Below, piece after piece: positions 7,097-14,092 of a stretch of 24,578 nucleotides of DNA. The DNA is from CAZDVQ01 sp964508975. GTDB lineage: Bacteria > Bacteroidota > Bacteroidia > Chitinophagales > Saprospiraceae. Both the position numbers and the translations under genes were made by a program. The stretch is taken from positions 1-24,578 of the forward strand of contig CAZDVQ010000064.1 in the NCBI GenBank assembly GCA_964508975.1, read 5' to 3'. The notes under the pieces are model-generated. The model saw nothing but the letters and a program-made list of their open reading frames with translations, searched no databases and was not told the DNA's origin. Numbering within the stretch: the stretch's first letter is position 1; each line of letters begins with the position of its first letter.

Positions 7097-7648
7097 ATGG
7101 CCACAACGACAATCAACATTAACTCGACCGAGCAAGAAATCCTTGATGGATGCGTAGCCGGTAAACGCTCTGCACAAGAAGCGCTTTACAGCTATTATTC
7201 GCCAAAGATGTTCGGTATCTGCTTGAGGTATGCTTCTGACTACCACACGGCAGAAGATATCTTGCAGGAAGGGTTCGTGAAGATTTTCCACAACATCCAC
7301 AAGTTTAGAGGAGATGGATCGTTCGAAGGTTGGATGAAACGAATTTTCGTTAATACTGCTATAGAACATTTCCGTAAAGCGTTTAAGTTCGACGAGCTTG
7401 GTGTAACAAACCAACCAGAAAATACTTCAGAAAGCGTAAACGATACGTGGTCCCAACTCTCTACTAAAGATTTATTAAACCTGATTCAGAAACTATCCCC
7501 AGGCTATCGTACGGTGTTCAACATGTACGTCGTTGAAGGATACTCGCACAAAGAAATAGCTGAGCTATTGAACATTTCAGAAGGAACATCTAAATCGCAG
7601 CTAGCTCGCGCTAGGGGCTTATTACAAAAAATGTTGAGAGAGCGGTAA
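7097..7648 (+). CDS. ECF-type RNA polymerase sigma factor
   Basis: The protein has 183 residues. Region 2 runs from ALYSYYSPKMFGICLRY through the DYHTAEDILQEGFVKIF helix to GWMKRIFVNTAIEHFRK. Region 4 (LLNLIQKLSPGYRTVFNMYV then GYSHKEIAELLNISEGTSKS and QLARARGLLQ) contains the DNA-binding helix-turn-helix. Regions 1 and 3 are absent, as in ECF sigmas. The next gene starts 3 bp after the stop and encodes a membrane protein with anti-sigma-like N-terminal motifs, so this sigma is probably held inactive by it. The layout matches the sigma partner of the dual membrane-spanning anti-sigma (Dma) proteins I recall from Bacteroides. Target promoters are not visible here. Confidence 0.93.
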   Translation: MATTTININSTEQEILDGCVAGKRSAQEALYSYYSPKMFGICLRYASDYHTAEDILQEGFVKIFHNIHKFRGDGSFEGWMKRIFVNTAIEHFRKAFKFDELGVTNQPENTSESVNDTWSQLSTKDLLNLIQKLSPGYRTVFNMYVVEGYSHKEIAELLNISEGTSKSQLARARGLLQKMLRER

Positions 7649-7651
7649 ATT

Positions 7652-9391
7652 ATGGACATGAACAACAATTTTGACGACTTGTTTGCCGACAAGTTCCGGG
7701 ACTTCGAGGCTCCGCCACCACAAAAAATGTGGTCGGAGATCAAGTCGTCTCTGGATAACGAGCAAATAGACGAAACTTTCAAGAAAGGGCTTGGAGGTTT
7801 TGAGGCTAACCCTTCGGCTAGAGTATGGCAATACATTAGCCAAAGGCTACCGCTAAACCCAATGCTGGGCAAAACGCTTTCTATGCTTTCTGGCATAGCT
7901 GCTGTGCTCGTGGTAAGTATGTTGGCTACTTATGTATACAATGACTGGCAAGAACTTCGCCAAGCAAAACAAGATCAACAACAACTATCTAATACTAATA
8001 GTACAGCTCAAAACAGTACTAACCCTAAAGTAGACGGAAGTGCAAACGGTATTGGAACGTATGGACAAAATCCTGCACAAAGTGGCTCTAAAGGCCGGGA
8101 TGCTGGTAAAAACAATACTACGGCTTACAATCAAAATCATATTGAAGCCCACGGCAGTTTGGGTACCATCAGCAAATTAGGTGCTCCTAATTCAATGGGC
8201 GCATCGGTCCATAATTTAGATGGCCGCAACGCTTATTTGTACGATTTGTTGGTTCGCCAACAACACAAGTTGAATAGCCACCTTGACTTTAACGAGTTGT
8301 TGAGTATCAAACAAGACAAAGGCTCATTGTACGCAAGCTTGTCGGTAGCATCTTTACGCCAGCAATGGGCACAAGAGATTGCCGAACTCGAAGCCAAGCA
8401 CAGCGCTCAGGTATTTGCCTTGTTGAACCAAGCTTCAAAAGGCCTTTACAACGCCAAAGCTGAAATTGCAAAAGCAATGGCTGCTGCTGGTATATTCAAT
8501 AATGTTGCTGATAGCCGCTACTGGTTCAAAGCCATTGATGATTGGGCCATGATTTTTGATGAGGATGGACAAGTACGAGCCCCAAAACTACAGTCTACGA
8601 GTTTGCCGAACGATGCAAACTTAATGGGCGAGATTTGGTTCGTGCCTAGCGTACCAGGCTTACTGGACGAGAACGGTTCTCCTATTCCTGCTTATATTGT
8701 TGGACTTAACTCAGATGCCGACATTAAAACACCGGCTACCAACAAAAACGCTACAGTTACCACCAACTGGTACCTATACGCGAATGCTCAAACAGGATTC
8801 AGTTCGCTCAATATGCCTGAAGTGAATGGCTTGCTAAACAATAACCTCAGTGCGTCAGATGCAAAACTGAGCAATGGCAACTTGATTTCATTAGGTCTAG
8901 GTTATCGCCTTACGCCTCAGTCATCTTTGAATACTGGTATCCAATACGCTTTCCTTAACCAAAACATCGACGTTTACTCGGAAGGCAACCCTACACCAGG
9001 TAAAGGAAATTTACAAACCCAATACTTGATTATTCCTATCAACTACCGTCGTGATTTGTTTGGCCTCGGCATTACAAAATCAACTACAATCTTTGGTGAA
9101 GTTGGTTTACAATATGCACAACGCATTAATGCCATGTACAAAGGCGCATCCGAAAGCTTGGTCCAGCCAGCTTTAGCAGCTAGCCCTAAATCGGAGATTG
9201 GGATGAACCTAGGCATTGGCGTACAGAAAAACATCAATAGCCGGATGAGCATCTATGCCATGGTGAACGGTATGTTCAATACGCCAACGTCGCAGCTCAA
9301 TCAAAGCTTTAATGGCAATTTACCAAGCAACCGCTCATTATTGGGCTTGAGGTTGGGCATCATTTATCGAGTAGGTAAAGATATTCCATAG
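7652..9391 (+). CDS. Putative dual membrane-spanning anti-sigma factor with C-terminal beta-barrel
   Basis: In this 579-residue protein, residues 1-70 are hydrophilic and hold two copies of one motif 32 residues apart: F18-E-A-P-x5-W27-x2-I30 and F50-E-A-x-P-x4-W59-x2-I62. One hydrophobic helix (about 76-95) follows with no signal peptide, giving a cytoplasmic N terminus. A polar Q/N/S/G-rich linker (about 100-190) and a helical part (about 190-270) could cross the periplasm. The C-terminal 200 residues have the alternating strands of an outer-membrane barrel (LISLGLGYRLTPQSSLNTGI ... FGEVGLQYAQR ... LLGLRLGIIYRV). I infer that it binds the upstream sigma factor and senses the outer membrane, as proposed for Dma proteins of Bacteroides. 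The membrane topology is read from sequence; the signal it senses is unknown. Confidence 0.82.
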   Translation: MDMNNNFDDLFADKFRDFEAPPPQKMWSEIKSSLDNEQIDETFKKGLGGFEANPSARVWQYISQRLPLNPMLGKTLSMLSGIAAVLVVSMLATYVYNDWQELRQAKQDQQQLSNTNSTAQNSTNPKVDGSANGIGTYGQNPAQSGSKGRDAGKNNTTAYNQNHIEAHGSLGTISKLGAPNSMGASVHNLDGRNAYLYDLLVRQQHKLNSHLDFNELLSIKQDKGSLYASLSVASLRQQWAQEIAELEAKHSAQVFALLNQASKGLYNAKAEIAKAMAAAGIFNNVADSRYWFKAIDDWAMIFDEDGQVRAPKLQSTSLPNDANLMGEIWFVPSVPGLLDENGSPIPAYIVGLNSDADIKTPATNKNATVTTNWYLYANAQTGFSSLNMPEVNGLLNNNLSASDAKLSNGNLISLGLGYRLTPQSSLNTGIQYAFLNQNIDVYSEGNPTPGKGNLQTQYLIIPINYRRDLFGLGITKSTTIFGEVGLQYAQRINAMYKGASESLVQPALAASPKSEIGMNLGIGVQKNINSRMSIYAMVNGMFNTPTSQLNQSFNGNLPSNRSLLGLRLGIIYRVGKDIP

Positions 9392-9420
9392 GCAGCAAAT
9401 AATCTCTGCTGTGTGCTAAA

Positions 9421-9453
9421 GGGCGTATTAAATATTTTAATACGCCCTTTTTT
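9421..9453 (+). terminator. Strong rho-independent terminator closing the 6028-9391 run
   Basis: GGGCGTATTAAA (9421-9432) pairs perfectly over 12 bp with TTTAATACGCCC (9436-9447) around a 3-nt loop, followed by six T. It lies 29 bp past the stop of the barrel protein. Confidence 0.94.
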
Positions 9454-9477
9454 ATTGGTAGTACTTATGTAAAATTA

Positions 9478-9509
9478 TTGCTTGCATATTCAAAAATTAG
9501 TTACCTTTT
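9478..9509 (+). promoter_or_regulatory. Probable promoter of the exonuclease gene
   Basis: TTG (9478-9480), a 21-bp spacer, then TACCTTTT (9502-9509), one mismatch from TAnnTTTG. It would start transcription near 9517, about 33 bp before the chosen ATG. This supports the ATG at 9550 over the upstream TTG, which would be the -33 element itself. Confidence 0.45.
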
Positions 9510-9549
9510 CACTCTAATCCAAACATCAATCTTTCTCGCCAACCATTTC

Positions 9550-10092
9550 ATGCAATATATCATATTTGACCTTGAAGCTACTTGCTGGGACGACGACCAG
9601 CCTCGAGTACAAGAAGTAATAGAAATTGGGGCTTACAAAATTGCGGAATCGGGCCAAGTGATTAGCTCCTTCAGTACCTTTGTTAGGCCAGTTGCCCAGC
9701 CTTTGCTTTCAGATTTCTGCAAAAGGTTAACCTCCATTACGCAAGTTGATGTAAACCGCGCTGCTGTTTTCCCTACGGCTATCCAGAAGTTTATGGACTG
9801 GGTGGGCGTGCATAAATACGAGGACTACCTGCTTTGCTCTTGGGGTTTCTTTGACCGTAAAATACTTGAAAAGAACTGCCAACAACATAATATCGAAATA
9901 GACTGGCTAGAATCACATATCAGCCTGAAGCATCAGTACCAATCGGTATTAGGGCTAAGTAAACCTATCGGGTTGAAAGCTGCCGTGGAGCGGGAAGGTT
10001 TTGAATTTGATGGCACCTTACACCGTGGCATCGATGATGCAAGGAACTTGGCCAAAATATTTTTGAAATTCCAAGACGCTTGGCACTATTAA
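9550..10092 (+). CDS. DEDDh-family 3'-5' exonuclease (KapD/ERI-1-like)
   Basis: The 180-residue product starts MQYIIFDLEATCWDD. The reading frame is open further up to a TTG at 9478, but that precedes the likely promoter box and adds an unrelated hydrophobic stretch, so the ATG is preferred. Exo motif I is DLEAT (catalytic D and E), motif II includes LCSWGFFDRKIL (D), and motif III is HRGIDDARN (H and D of the DEDDh type). This layout matches the KapD/ERI-1-like exonuclease family, which trims RNA or DNA 3' ends using two metal ions. The protein stands alone, without a polymerase or helicase domain. It has its own promoter and a shared downstream terminator. The natural substrate cannot be told from the sequence. 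Confidence 0.9.
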   Translation: MQYIIFDLEATCWDDDQPRVQEVIEIGAYKIAESGQVISSFSTFVRPVAQPLLSDFCKRLTSITQVDVNRAAVFPTAIQKFMDWVGVHKYEDYLLCSWGFFDRKILEKNCQQHNIEIDWLESHISLKHQYQSVLGLSKPIGLKAAVEREGFEFDGTLHRGIDDARNLAKIFLKFQDAWHY

Positions 10093-10105
10093 ATAATCAT
10101 AAAAG

Positions 10106-10139
10106 AAAAAGGCAGTACTGTTTCCAGTACTGCCTTTTT
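10106..10139. terminator. Bidirectional terminator between converging genes
   Basis: GGCAGTACTG (10111-10120) and CAGTACTGCC (10125-10134) form a perfect 10-bp stem with a TTTC loop. Five A lie before it and five T after it, so it works on both strands. It ends the exonuclease gene and the redoxin gene, which converge here. Confidence 0.93.
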
Positions 10140-10162
10140 CATTATCAGCAATACCATTGTAT

Positions 10163-10774
10163 TTATTTCAACATGGCTTTGATGGATTCTTTTAACGATT
10201 GATAGAGTTGCATTGGTCCACTGCTGGCATTGGCTGGCACATAGCTAGCCACTTCTCCTTCGGCATTGCGTTTGAACAACTTACCGTTTGCCCAAATTTG
10301 GGTAACAAGACCGTTGGGGGCTATTATCATGGCCGCAGGGAAACCAAACTCTTGTACTTGATATTCGTTCACGGCTAAGTCGTATTGGCTACCTAAAACT
10401 GGGAACTCTGCCGTATTGCCTTTGAAAAACTTTTGCATGCCTGCAATTTCGTTGTCAACACACAAGCCGTAAACTTTAACGCCAAAATCTTTAAATGCAT
10501 CGTAGAGAAAGGTTGCCCCAACGATAAACTCACTGGTTTTTTCAGATTCAATGCTGAAAAACAACAGCACTACAGGCTTATCAAAAAGCTCGTTAAATGC
10601 TACGGGCTGGCCGTTCAGGTCAGTTCCTGTAAATGGCTTAGCGGGTTTGTCGAGTATTTCATCGGCTTTTTTAAGGAGTGCTGTTTCCGACACTTCTTGC
10701 TGCAAGCCAGATATTGGCTGGGCAAACGCGCCGAAGCCAATCAACATACAGGTTATAATCAATAATTTTTTCAT
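10163..10774 (-). CDS. Exported thioredoxin/peroxiredoxin-fold protein lacking active-site cysteines
   Basis: This 203-residue protein has a signal peptide (MKKLLIITCMLIGFGAFAQ). The thioredoxin-like order is clear: FTGTDLNGQPVAFNELFDKP, strand VVLLFF, then the active-site position, the helix, strand VKVYGLCVDN, the conserved cis-proline in GFPAAMIIAPNG (P146) and the last strand. Where TlpA/ResA-like proteins have W-C-x-x-C, this one reads E76-S77-E-K-T80, so both catalytic cysteines are replaced by Ser and Thr. The only other cysteine in the mature part is C105. It is therefore unlikely to be a disulfide oxidoreductase and may be a binding or scaffold variant in the periplasm. It lies downstream of the HAD phosphatase on the same strand but has a plausible promoter of its own at 10930. 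Confidence 0.85.
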   Translation of the reverse strand: MKKLLIITCMLIGFGAFAQPISGLQQEVSETALLKKADEILDKPAKPFTGTDLNGQPVAFNELFDKPVVLLFFSIESEKTSEFIVGATFLYDAFKDFGVKVYGLCVDNEIAGMQKFFKGNTAEFPVLGSQYDLAVNEYQVQEFGFPAAMIIAPNGLVTQIWANGKLFKRNAEGEVASYVPANASSGPMQLYQSLKESIKAMLK

Positions 10775-10846
10775 ACTAGGTCTCTTGGTTTAAAGCTTAT
10801 AGTACAAAATCGTACCAAAAACCACGGAACACTTATATATACACAT

Positions 10847-10908
10847 TTTTTACATGTTTTGTTGCAGCATGGTAAAAACCTTTACTGTATTACAAGAACA
10901 TGTAAAAA
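10847..10908 (-). promoter_or_regulatory. Inverted repeat with ACATGT cores upstream of the redoxin gene
   Basis: TTTTTACATGTT (10847-10858) and AACATGTAAAAA (10897-10908) are perfect 12-bp inverted arms 38 bp apart, each centred on the palindrome ACATGT. A further TACATG lies at 10910-10915. The arms would be in the leader of a transcript starting at the 10930 box. They could be paired regulator sites or a leader stem. No regulator is identified. Confidence 0.4.
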
Positions 10909-10929
10909 GTACATGCCCCTCTGCTTTGG

Positions 10930-10937
10930 CAAATTTA
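10930..10937 (-). promoter_or_regulatory. Possible promoter -7 box of the redoxin gene
   Basis: On the minus strand TAAATTTG matches TAnnTTTG exactly. There is no TTG at the expected upstream distance. The leader would be about 150 nt. It lies 49 bp past the end of the HAD phosphatase gene. Confidence 0.4.
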
Positions 10938-10985
10938 GTAAATTCCCCTGAAAAATAGCTATGTATAAAATAATTTTTCGGATGG

Positions 10986-11573
10986 CTACACCTGATAGGC
11001 TTTTTGGTTACTGATTTCTACCCGATGTGCCAGGAGGGTTGGCAATTCGTACAAGGCATTGATGTACAAATCGGGGGTAGGAGTAATGTTTTTATCGCGG
11101 CTACCCACAAAGCAAGTTTTCATGCCAAGCCTGAAGCCAAAATCTATATCAGAGGCAGAGTCGCCTACAAGGAGTGATTTTTTGAAATCAATCTCTGGAT
11201 AATCGCGGCGGGCCATAATACCCATGCCCACGTTAGGTTTACGGCAAACTGGATTGTTTACCGCCAGCTCTGTACAGGCGTAGACCTTGTTGATTTTCCC
11301 GCCGTTCTCTTTGGCACTACGGATAAGACGATCATGTATATCGTCCAAGGTCTGGTGGGTCATGATGCCCTTGCCAACGCCTTGTTGGTTGGTTACCACA
11401 ACGATACGATTGAAAACATTACTTAATGCAGCTAGGGCAGGTAAAACACCTGGTAAGAATTCAAACTCATCCCAGTTTTCAATGTAACCCCCAACTTTTC
11501 GGGTATTGATTACACCATCACGGTCAAGGAATAAGGTCCAACTTGAATCTACGTACAATATGCTATTACTCAT
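10986..11573 (-). CDS. HAD-IIIA phosphatase, GmhB/histidinol-phosphatase-like
   Basis: This 195-residue protein has all HAD motifs: motif I FLDRDGVIN (nucleophile D17, acid/base D19), motif II VVVTNQQGVGKG, the lysine in CRKPNVGM, and the acidic motif IV LLVGDSASDIDFG. This arrangement is that of D-glycero-D-manno-heptose 1,7-bisphosphate phosphatase (GmhB) and of the histidinol-phosphatase domain, which remove a sugar or amino-alcohol phosphate in the cytosol. The usual zinc loop with C-x-H and later C-x-C is degenerate: only YAC and NPVC remain and the histidine is missing. Zinc binding is therefore doubtful and the substrate may differ from that of GmhB. No other lipopolysaccharide or heptose gene adjoins it. 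Family certain, substrate uncertain. Confidence 0.9.
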   Translation of the reverse strand: MSNSILYVDSSWTLFLDRDGVINTRKVGGYIENWDEFEFLPGVLPALAALSNVFNRIVVVTNQQGVGKGIMTHQTLDDIHDRLIRSAKENGGKINKVYACTELAVNNPVCRKPNVGMGIMARRDYPEIDFKKSLLVGDSASDIDFGFRLGMKTCFVGSRDKNITPTPDLYINALYELPTLLAHRVEISNQKAYQV

Positions 11574-11814
11574 GGAATAAGAGGGTCTCTTTAGGGTGGC
11601 AGCAAACGCTTTAGCGCCATAAAAATAAAGAATTTACCAAAGTTTGTTTGGTTAAATTCCTTTTTAACCAATTTTTTACACAGCCAAAAGGCTGTTTTAT
11701 GCTGTAGTAAGAGTTTAACGAATGGTATAAGGTATAAGTTTCCGGAAAACGGAATGATAACGTTAATTATTTCTTAAAACTATGTACCGCTTTTATTTTA
11801 AGTGCTTGCGGTAG

Positions 11815-11925
11815 CGATGTGGAGCGGTGGCGGCGCAAGCCGCCAGACCCGTAGGGGCCGAGCGTTCAGCGAGCCGCGCAACGTAGCGCCCCCGGGCAGC
11901 CAAAGGGCTGCGCGGGGGACCGCCC
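11815..11925 (-). repeat. GC-rich intergenic element, copy D
   Basis: Read on the minus strand it starts ATTTGGGCGGTCCCCCGCGC. A GCAGCCCTTTGGCTGC hairpin and GGGGGCGC follow, then the CGCTACGTTGCGCGG part, GGCCCCTACGGG, and a perfect GGCGGCTTGCGCCGCC hairpin near the 3' end. It lies between divergent genes, just upstream of the hppD promoter and pointing away from it. It is one of the more diverged copies. Confidence 0.7.
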
Positions 11926-11945
11926 AAATAAACCCACAAAACAAG

Positions 11946-11975
11946 TTTATAAATACACTCATTTGAGTACTTTTG
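11946..11975 (+). promoter_or_regulatory. hppD promoter
   Basis: TACTTTTG (11968-11975) matches TAnnTTTG exactly. TTTA at 11946-11949, 18 bp upstream, is one base from TTTG. Transcription would begin near 11982 and give a short leader before the ATG at 12008. An alternative TTG start at 11963 would lie upstream of the transcript start, so it is rejected. Confidence 0.6.
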
Positions 11976-12007
11976 TACTTTATTTCCGTAACCAAATTTT
12001 CAGCTTC

Positions 12008-13132
12008 ATGGATATGATGATTAAAGAGTCCGTTGTTTCATCGGGCGATGTGATGCCTTTGTTGGGTACCGACCATATCGAGTTCTACGTGGGCAATGCC
12101 AAGCAAGCCGCACATTATTACCAAACTGCCTTTGGATTCCAGCTGGTGGCTTACCGTGGCCCAGAAACTGGCACCCGCGACACTTGCTCGTACGTGTTGG
12201 TGCAGGATAAAATCCGCCTGGTACTTACTTCAGCGCTATCGCCGGAGCACCCCGTTGCACAACACGCCCACGCCCACGGCGACGGCGTTAAAGTGCTGGC
12301 CCTCTGGGTTGATGATGCTACCGATGCCTTCAACAAGGCTGTTGAACGTGGCGCAGAACCGGCTTTTGAACCTTACACCCTGAGCGATGATCATGGTCAA
12401 GTGGTGCTGGCCGGCATCAAAACGTATGGCGAAACGGTACACACTTTCGTGGAGCGCAAAAATTATACTGGCCTATTTTTGCCTGGTTTCCAAGCTAAAT
12501 CTGGTGTTTCATGGGCCAAACCCGTTGGCCTCAAATTCATCGACCACTGCGTGGGTAACGTGGGCTGGGGCGAGATGAACAAGTGGGTTCAATATTACCA
12601 AAACGTGATGGGCTTTAAACTCCTCATCACTTTTGACGATAACGATATCTCGACTGAGTACACCGCCCTGATGAGTAAAGTGGTATCTAACGGCAATGGT
12701 TACGTGAAGTTCCCGATCAACGAGCCTGCCGAGGGCAAGAAAAAATCACAAATTGAAGAATACCTCGATTTTTACCGTGGCGCTGGTGTTCAACACATTG
12801 CCGTAGCCACCGATAATATCATCGAAACCGTGAGCGCCCTACGTGCCAACGGCGTTGATTTCTTGTACGTACCCGACACTTACTACGAGGATGTACCTAC
12901 CCGCGTGGGCGAAATCAAGGAAAACCTCGAAGAACTCAAAAAGTTGAACATCCTGATTGACCGCGACGAGGATGGCTACCTGCTCCAGATTTTTACCAAA
13001 CCGGTTGAAGACCGCCCTACTGTGTTCTACGAAATCATCCAACGTGCCGGTGCTAAATCATTTGGCAAAGGTAATTTCAAGGCCCTTTTCGAGTCGATTG
13101 AACGCGAACAAGCTCTAAGAGGAACTTTATAG
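12008..13132 (+). CDS. hppD: 4-hydroxyphenylpyruvate dioxygenase
   Basis: The 374-residue protein is made of two vicinal-oxygen-chelate domains. The N-terminal one starts LLGTDHIEFYVGNAKQAAHY; the C-terminal catalytic one starts FIDHCVGNVGWGEMNKWVQY. The three iron ligands are visible: H180 (DHCVGNV), H263 (GVQHIAVAT) and E342 (VFYEIIQR). The family's C-terminal FGKGNFKALFESIE helix, which gates the active site, is complete. The enzyme converts 4-hydroxyphenylpyruvate and O2 to homogentisate and CO2 in tyrosine breakdown. It is cytosolic. The ATG at 12008 is chosen because the promoter lies just upstream. No other homogentisate-pathway gene is adjacent, and the gene has its own promoter and terminator. 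Confidence 0.96.
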   Translation: MDMMIKESVVSSGDVMPLLGTDHIEFYVGNAKQAAHYYQTAFGFQLVAYRGPETGTRDTCSYVLVQDKIRLVLTSALSPEHPVAQHAHAHGDGVKVLALWVDDATDAFNKAVERGAEPAFEPYTLSDDHGQVVLAGIKTYGETVHTFVERKNYTGLFLPGFQAKSGVSWAKPVGLKFIDHCVGNVGWGEMNKWVQYYQNVMGFKLLITFDDNDISTEYTALMSKVVSNGNGYVKFPINEPAEGKKKSQIEEYLDFYRGAGVQHIAVATDNIIETVSALRANGVDFLYVPDTYYEDVPTRVGEIKENLEELKKLNILIDRDEDGYLLQIFTKPVEDRPTVFYEIIQRAGAKSFGKGNFKALFESIEREQALRGTL

Positions 13133-13157
13133 TTGATAGTTCTTAACTATAATATAC

Positions 13158-13189
13158 ACGCAGCCTGCTTTTGTAGGCTGCGTTTTTTT
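13158..13189 (+). terminator. hppD terminator
   Basis: ACGCAGCCT (13158-13166) pairs perfectly with AGGCTGCGT (13175-13183) around an 8-nt loop, followed by seven T. The T-run overlaps the stop codon of the converging glycosyltransferase gene. Just before it, ATAGTTGATAGTTC (13131-13144) is a two-unit 7-bp repeat. Confidence 0.9.
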
Positions 13190-13940
13190 ATGCCTTTTTT
13201 TGGCGTAACTCCAACATGTACAGATAACGCAAAAACACCGACCAGCCCATGATGGCGCTGATGATAAAACCTTGCCGCCCATCTAGAATACCCAGTTTCA
13301 ACACATAATGGCTAAAAAAACGGAAAGTAGGTTTGACCAACAGGTGAAACAGGCCAATACGACCCGTGGTAGCTATTTTATCGCGGGCCGACCATTCGGC
13401 GTAACGCCGTTGTTTCTCCAGAAAATGACTTAAATTTTTATAGGTGTAGTGCTCCAACTTGGGCGCTAAGCGGCCAACACGAAGGTCCGTCGTATCAATT
13501 TCCTCGTGTACTTGCACGGCGTTGTAGCGGCATTTATCTCGGCGAATAAGGCGGATGACACTATCATTTTGCCAACCGCTATACTTAATCCACCGACCCA
13601 TAAATTGGCTTTTTCGCAGGATATGGTAAGCATCTACATCAGGGTTTTGGGCCACAATTTGCCCTATGGCCTGCCAAAGTTCAGGGCTAACCCGTTCATC
13701 GGCATCCAGCAGGAGCACCCAATCGTGGCTGGCCTGGGGTATAGCCCAGTTTTTCTGCTCAGCAGGCCCTTGATAAGCCCTTTGCCAAACCTTGTCGGTA
13801 AATTTTTGGGCCAGTTGTGGGGTACTATCGGTGCTGAACGAGTCGACGACAATAATCTCCTGGGCCAACTGCACCGAGGCCAGGCAGGCCTCAATCATGT
13901 CGGCTTCGTTGAAGCAGGGAATTATGACGCTGAGTTTAAT
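13188..13940 (-). CDS. GT2 glycosyltransferase, apparently starting at ATT
   Basis: This is a family 2 (GT-A) glycosyltransferase. The first strand and nucleotide-binding loop, KLSVIIPCFNEAD, and the metal-binding LLLDADERVSP are both present. An EQKNWAI segment, a QVHEEID motif and one hydrophobic C-terminal segment (GFIISAIMGWSVFLRYLYML) follow, as in Bacteroidota LPS core or O-antigen transferases of the KdtX/WaaE kind. The first in-frame ATG (13896-13898) lies after the essential first strand and cannot be the real start. Upstream, the frame runs only as far as a TAA at 13953-13955 and contains no ATG, GTG or TTG. ATT at 13938-13940 stands exactly where homologues have M in M-K-L-S-V-I-I-P. 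That gives 250 residues. Either AUU is used as start or the ATG was lost by mutation or read error. Element copy E lies 29 bp upstream; leuS precedes it on the same strand. Confidence 0.85.
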   Translation of the reverse strand: MKLSVIIPCFNEADMIEACLASVQLAQEIIVVDSFSTDSTPQLAQKFTDKVWQRAYQGPAEQKNWAIPQASHDWVLLLDADERVSPELWQAIGQIVAQNPDVDAYHILRKSQFMGRWIKYSGWQNDSVIRLIRRDKCRYNAVQVHEEIDTTDLRVGRLAPKLEHYTYKNLSHFLEKQRRYAEWSARDKIATTGRIGLFHLLVKPTFRFFSHYVLKLGILDGRQGFIISAIMGWSVFLRYLYMLELRQKKA

Positions 13941-13969
13941 AGCTAAACTGGTTTATTGAAAGATGATTT

Positions 13970-14064
13970 GGGCGTGCCGGCGCTAACGCGCCGTCGCTCC
14001 GTTCCGGGGGTCGCTTCGCTCCGTGCTTCGCACCGCCTCCGGCGCCCTCCACGCAGCTCACGCA
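13970..14064 (+). repeat. GC-rich intergenic element, copy E
   Basis: It begins ATTTGGGCGTGCC, followed by a GGCGC-TAAC-GCGCC hairpin, GTCGCTCCGTTCCGGGGG, CGCTTCGCTCC, the GTGCTTCGCACC hairpin and CTCCGGCGCCCTCC, and ends ACGCAGCTCACGCA. It is nearly identical to copy C in the core and tail. It fills the gap between leuS and the glycosyltransferase gene but points against both. Confidence 0.8.
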
Positions 14065-14092
14065 GTTTCTTTGGCTAAGAGTATGTTTGGAT

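Larger units (their letters stand above)
11574..12007. other. Gene-free stretch between the HAD phosphatase and hppD
   Basis: These 434 bases separate divergent genes. They hold: a near-palindrome (TTTACCAAA / TTTGGTTAA) near 11635-11656 upstream of the phosphatase gene; a weak 6-bp hairpin ACAGCC-AAAA-GGCTGT followed by TTTT (11680-11698) with no obvious gene to terminate; about 110 bases without recognised features; GC-rich copy D (11815-11925); and the hppD promoter (11946-11975). Confidence 0.65.

Noticed and set aside
6028..9391. A new defence or toxin-antitoxin system in the four-gene run
   Set aside because: rdgB is a housekeeping enzyme, and the sigma / barrel pair fits a known regulatory architecture; there is no nuclease, toxin or sensor domain typical of defence.
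13188..13898. Glycosyltransferase starting at the ATG at 13896-13898
   Set aside because: That start would remove the first strand and nucleotide-binding loop (V-I-I-P-C-F-N-E), which are encoded in frame just upstream.
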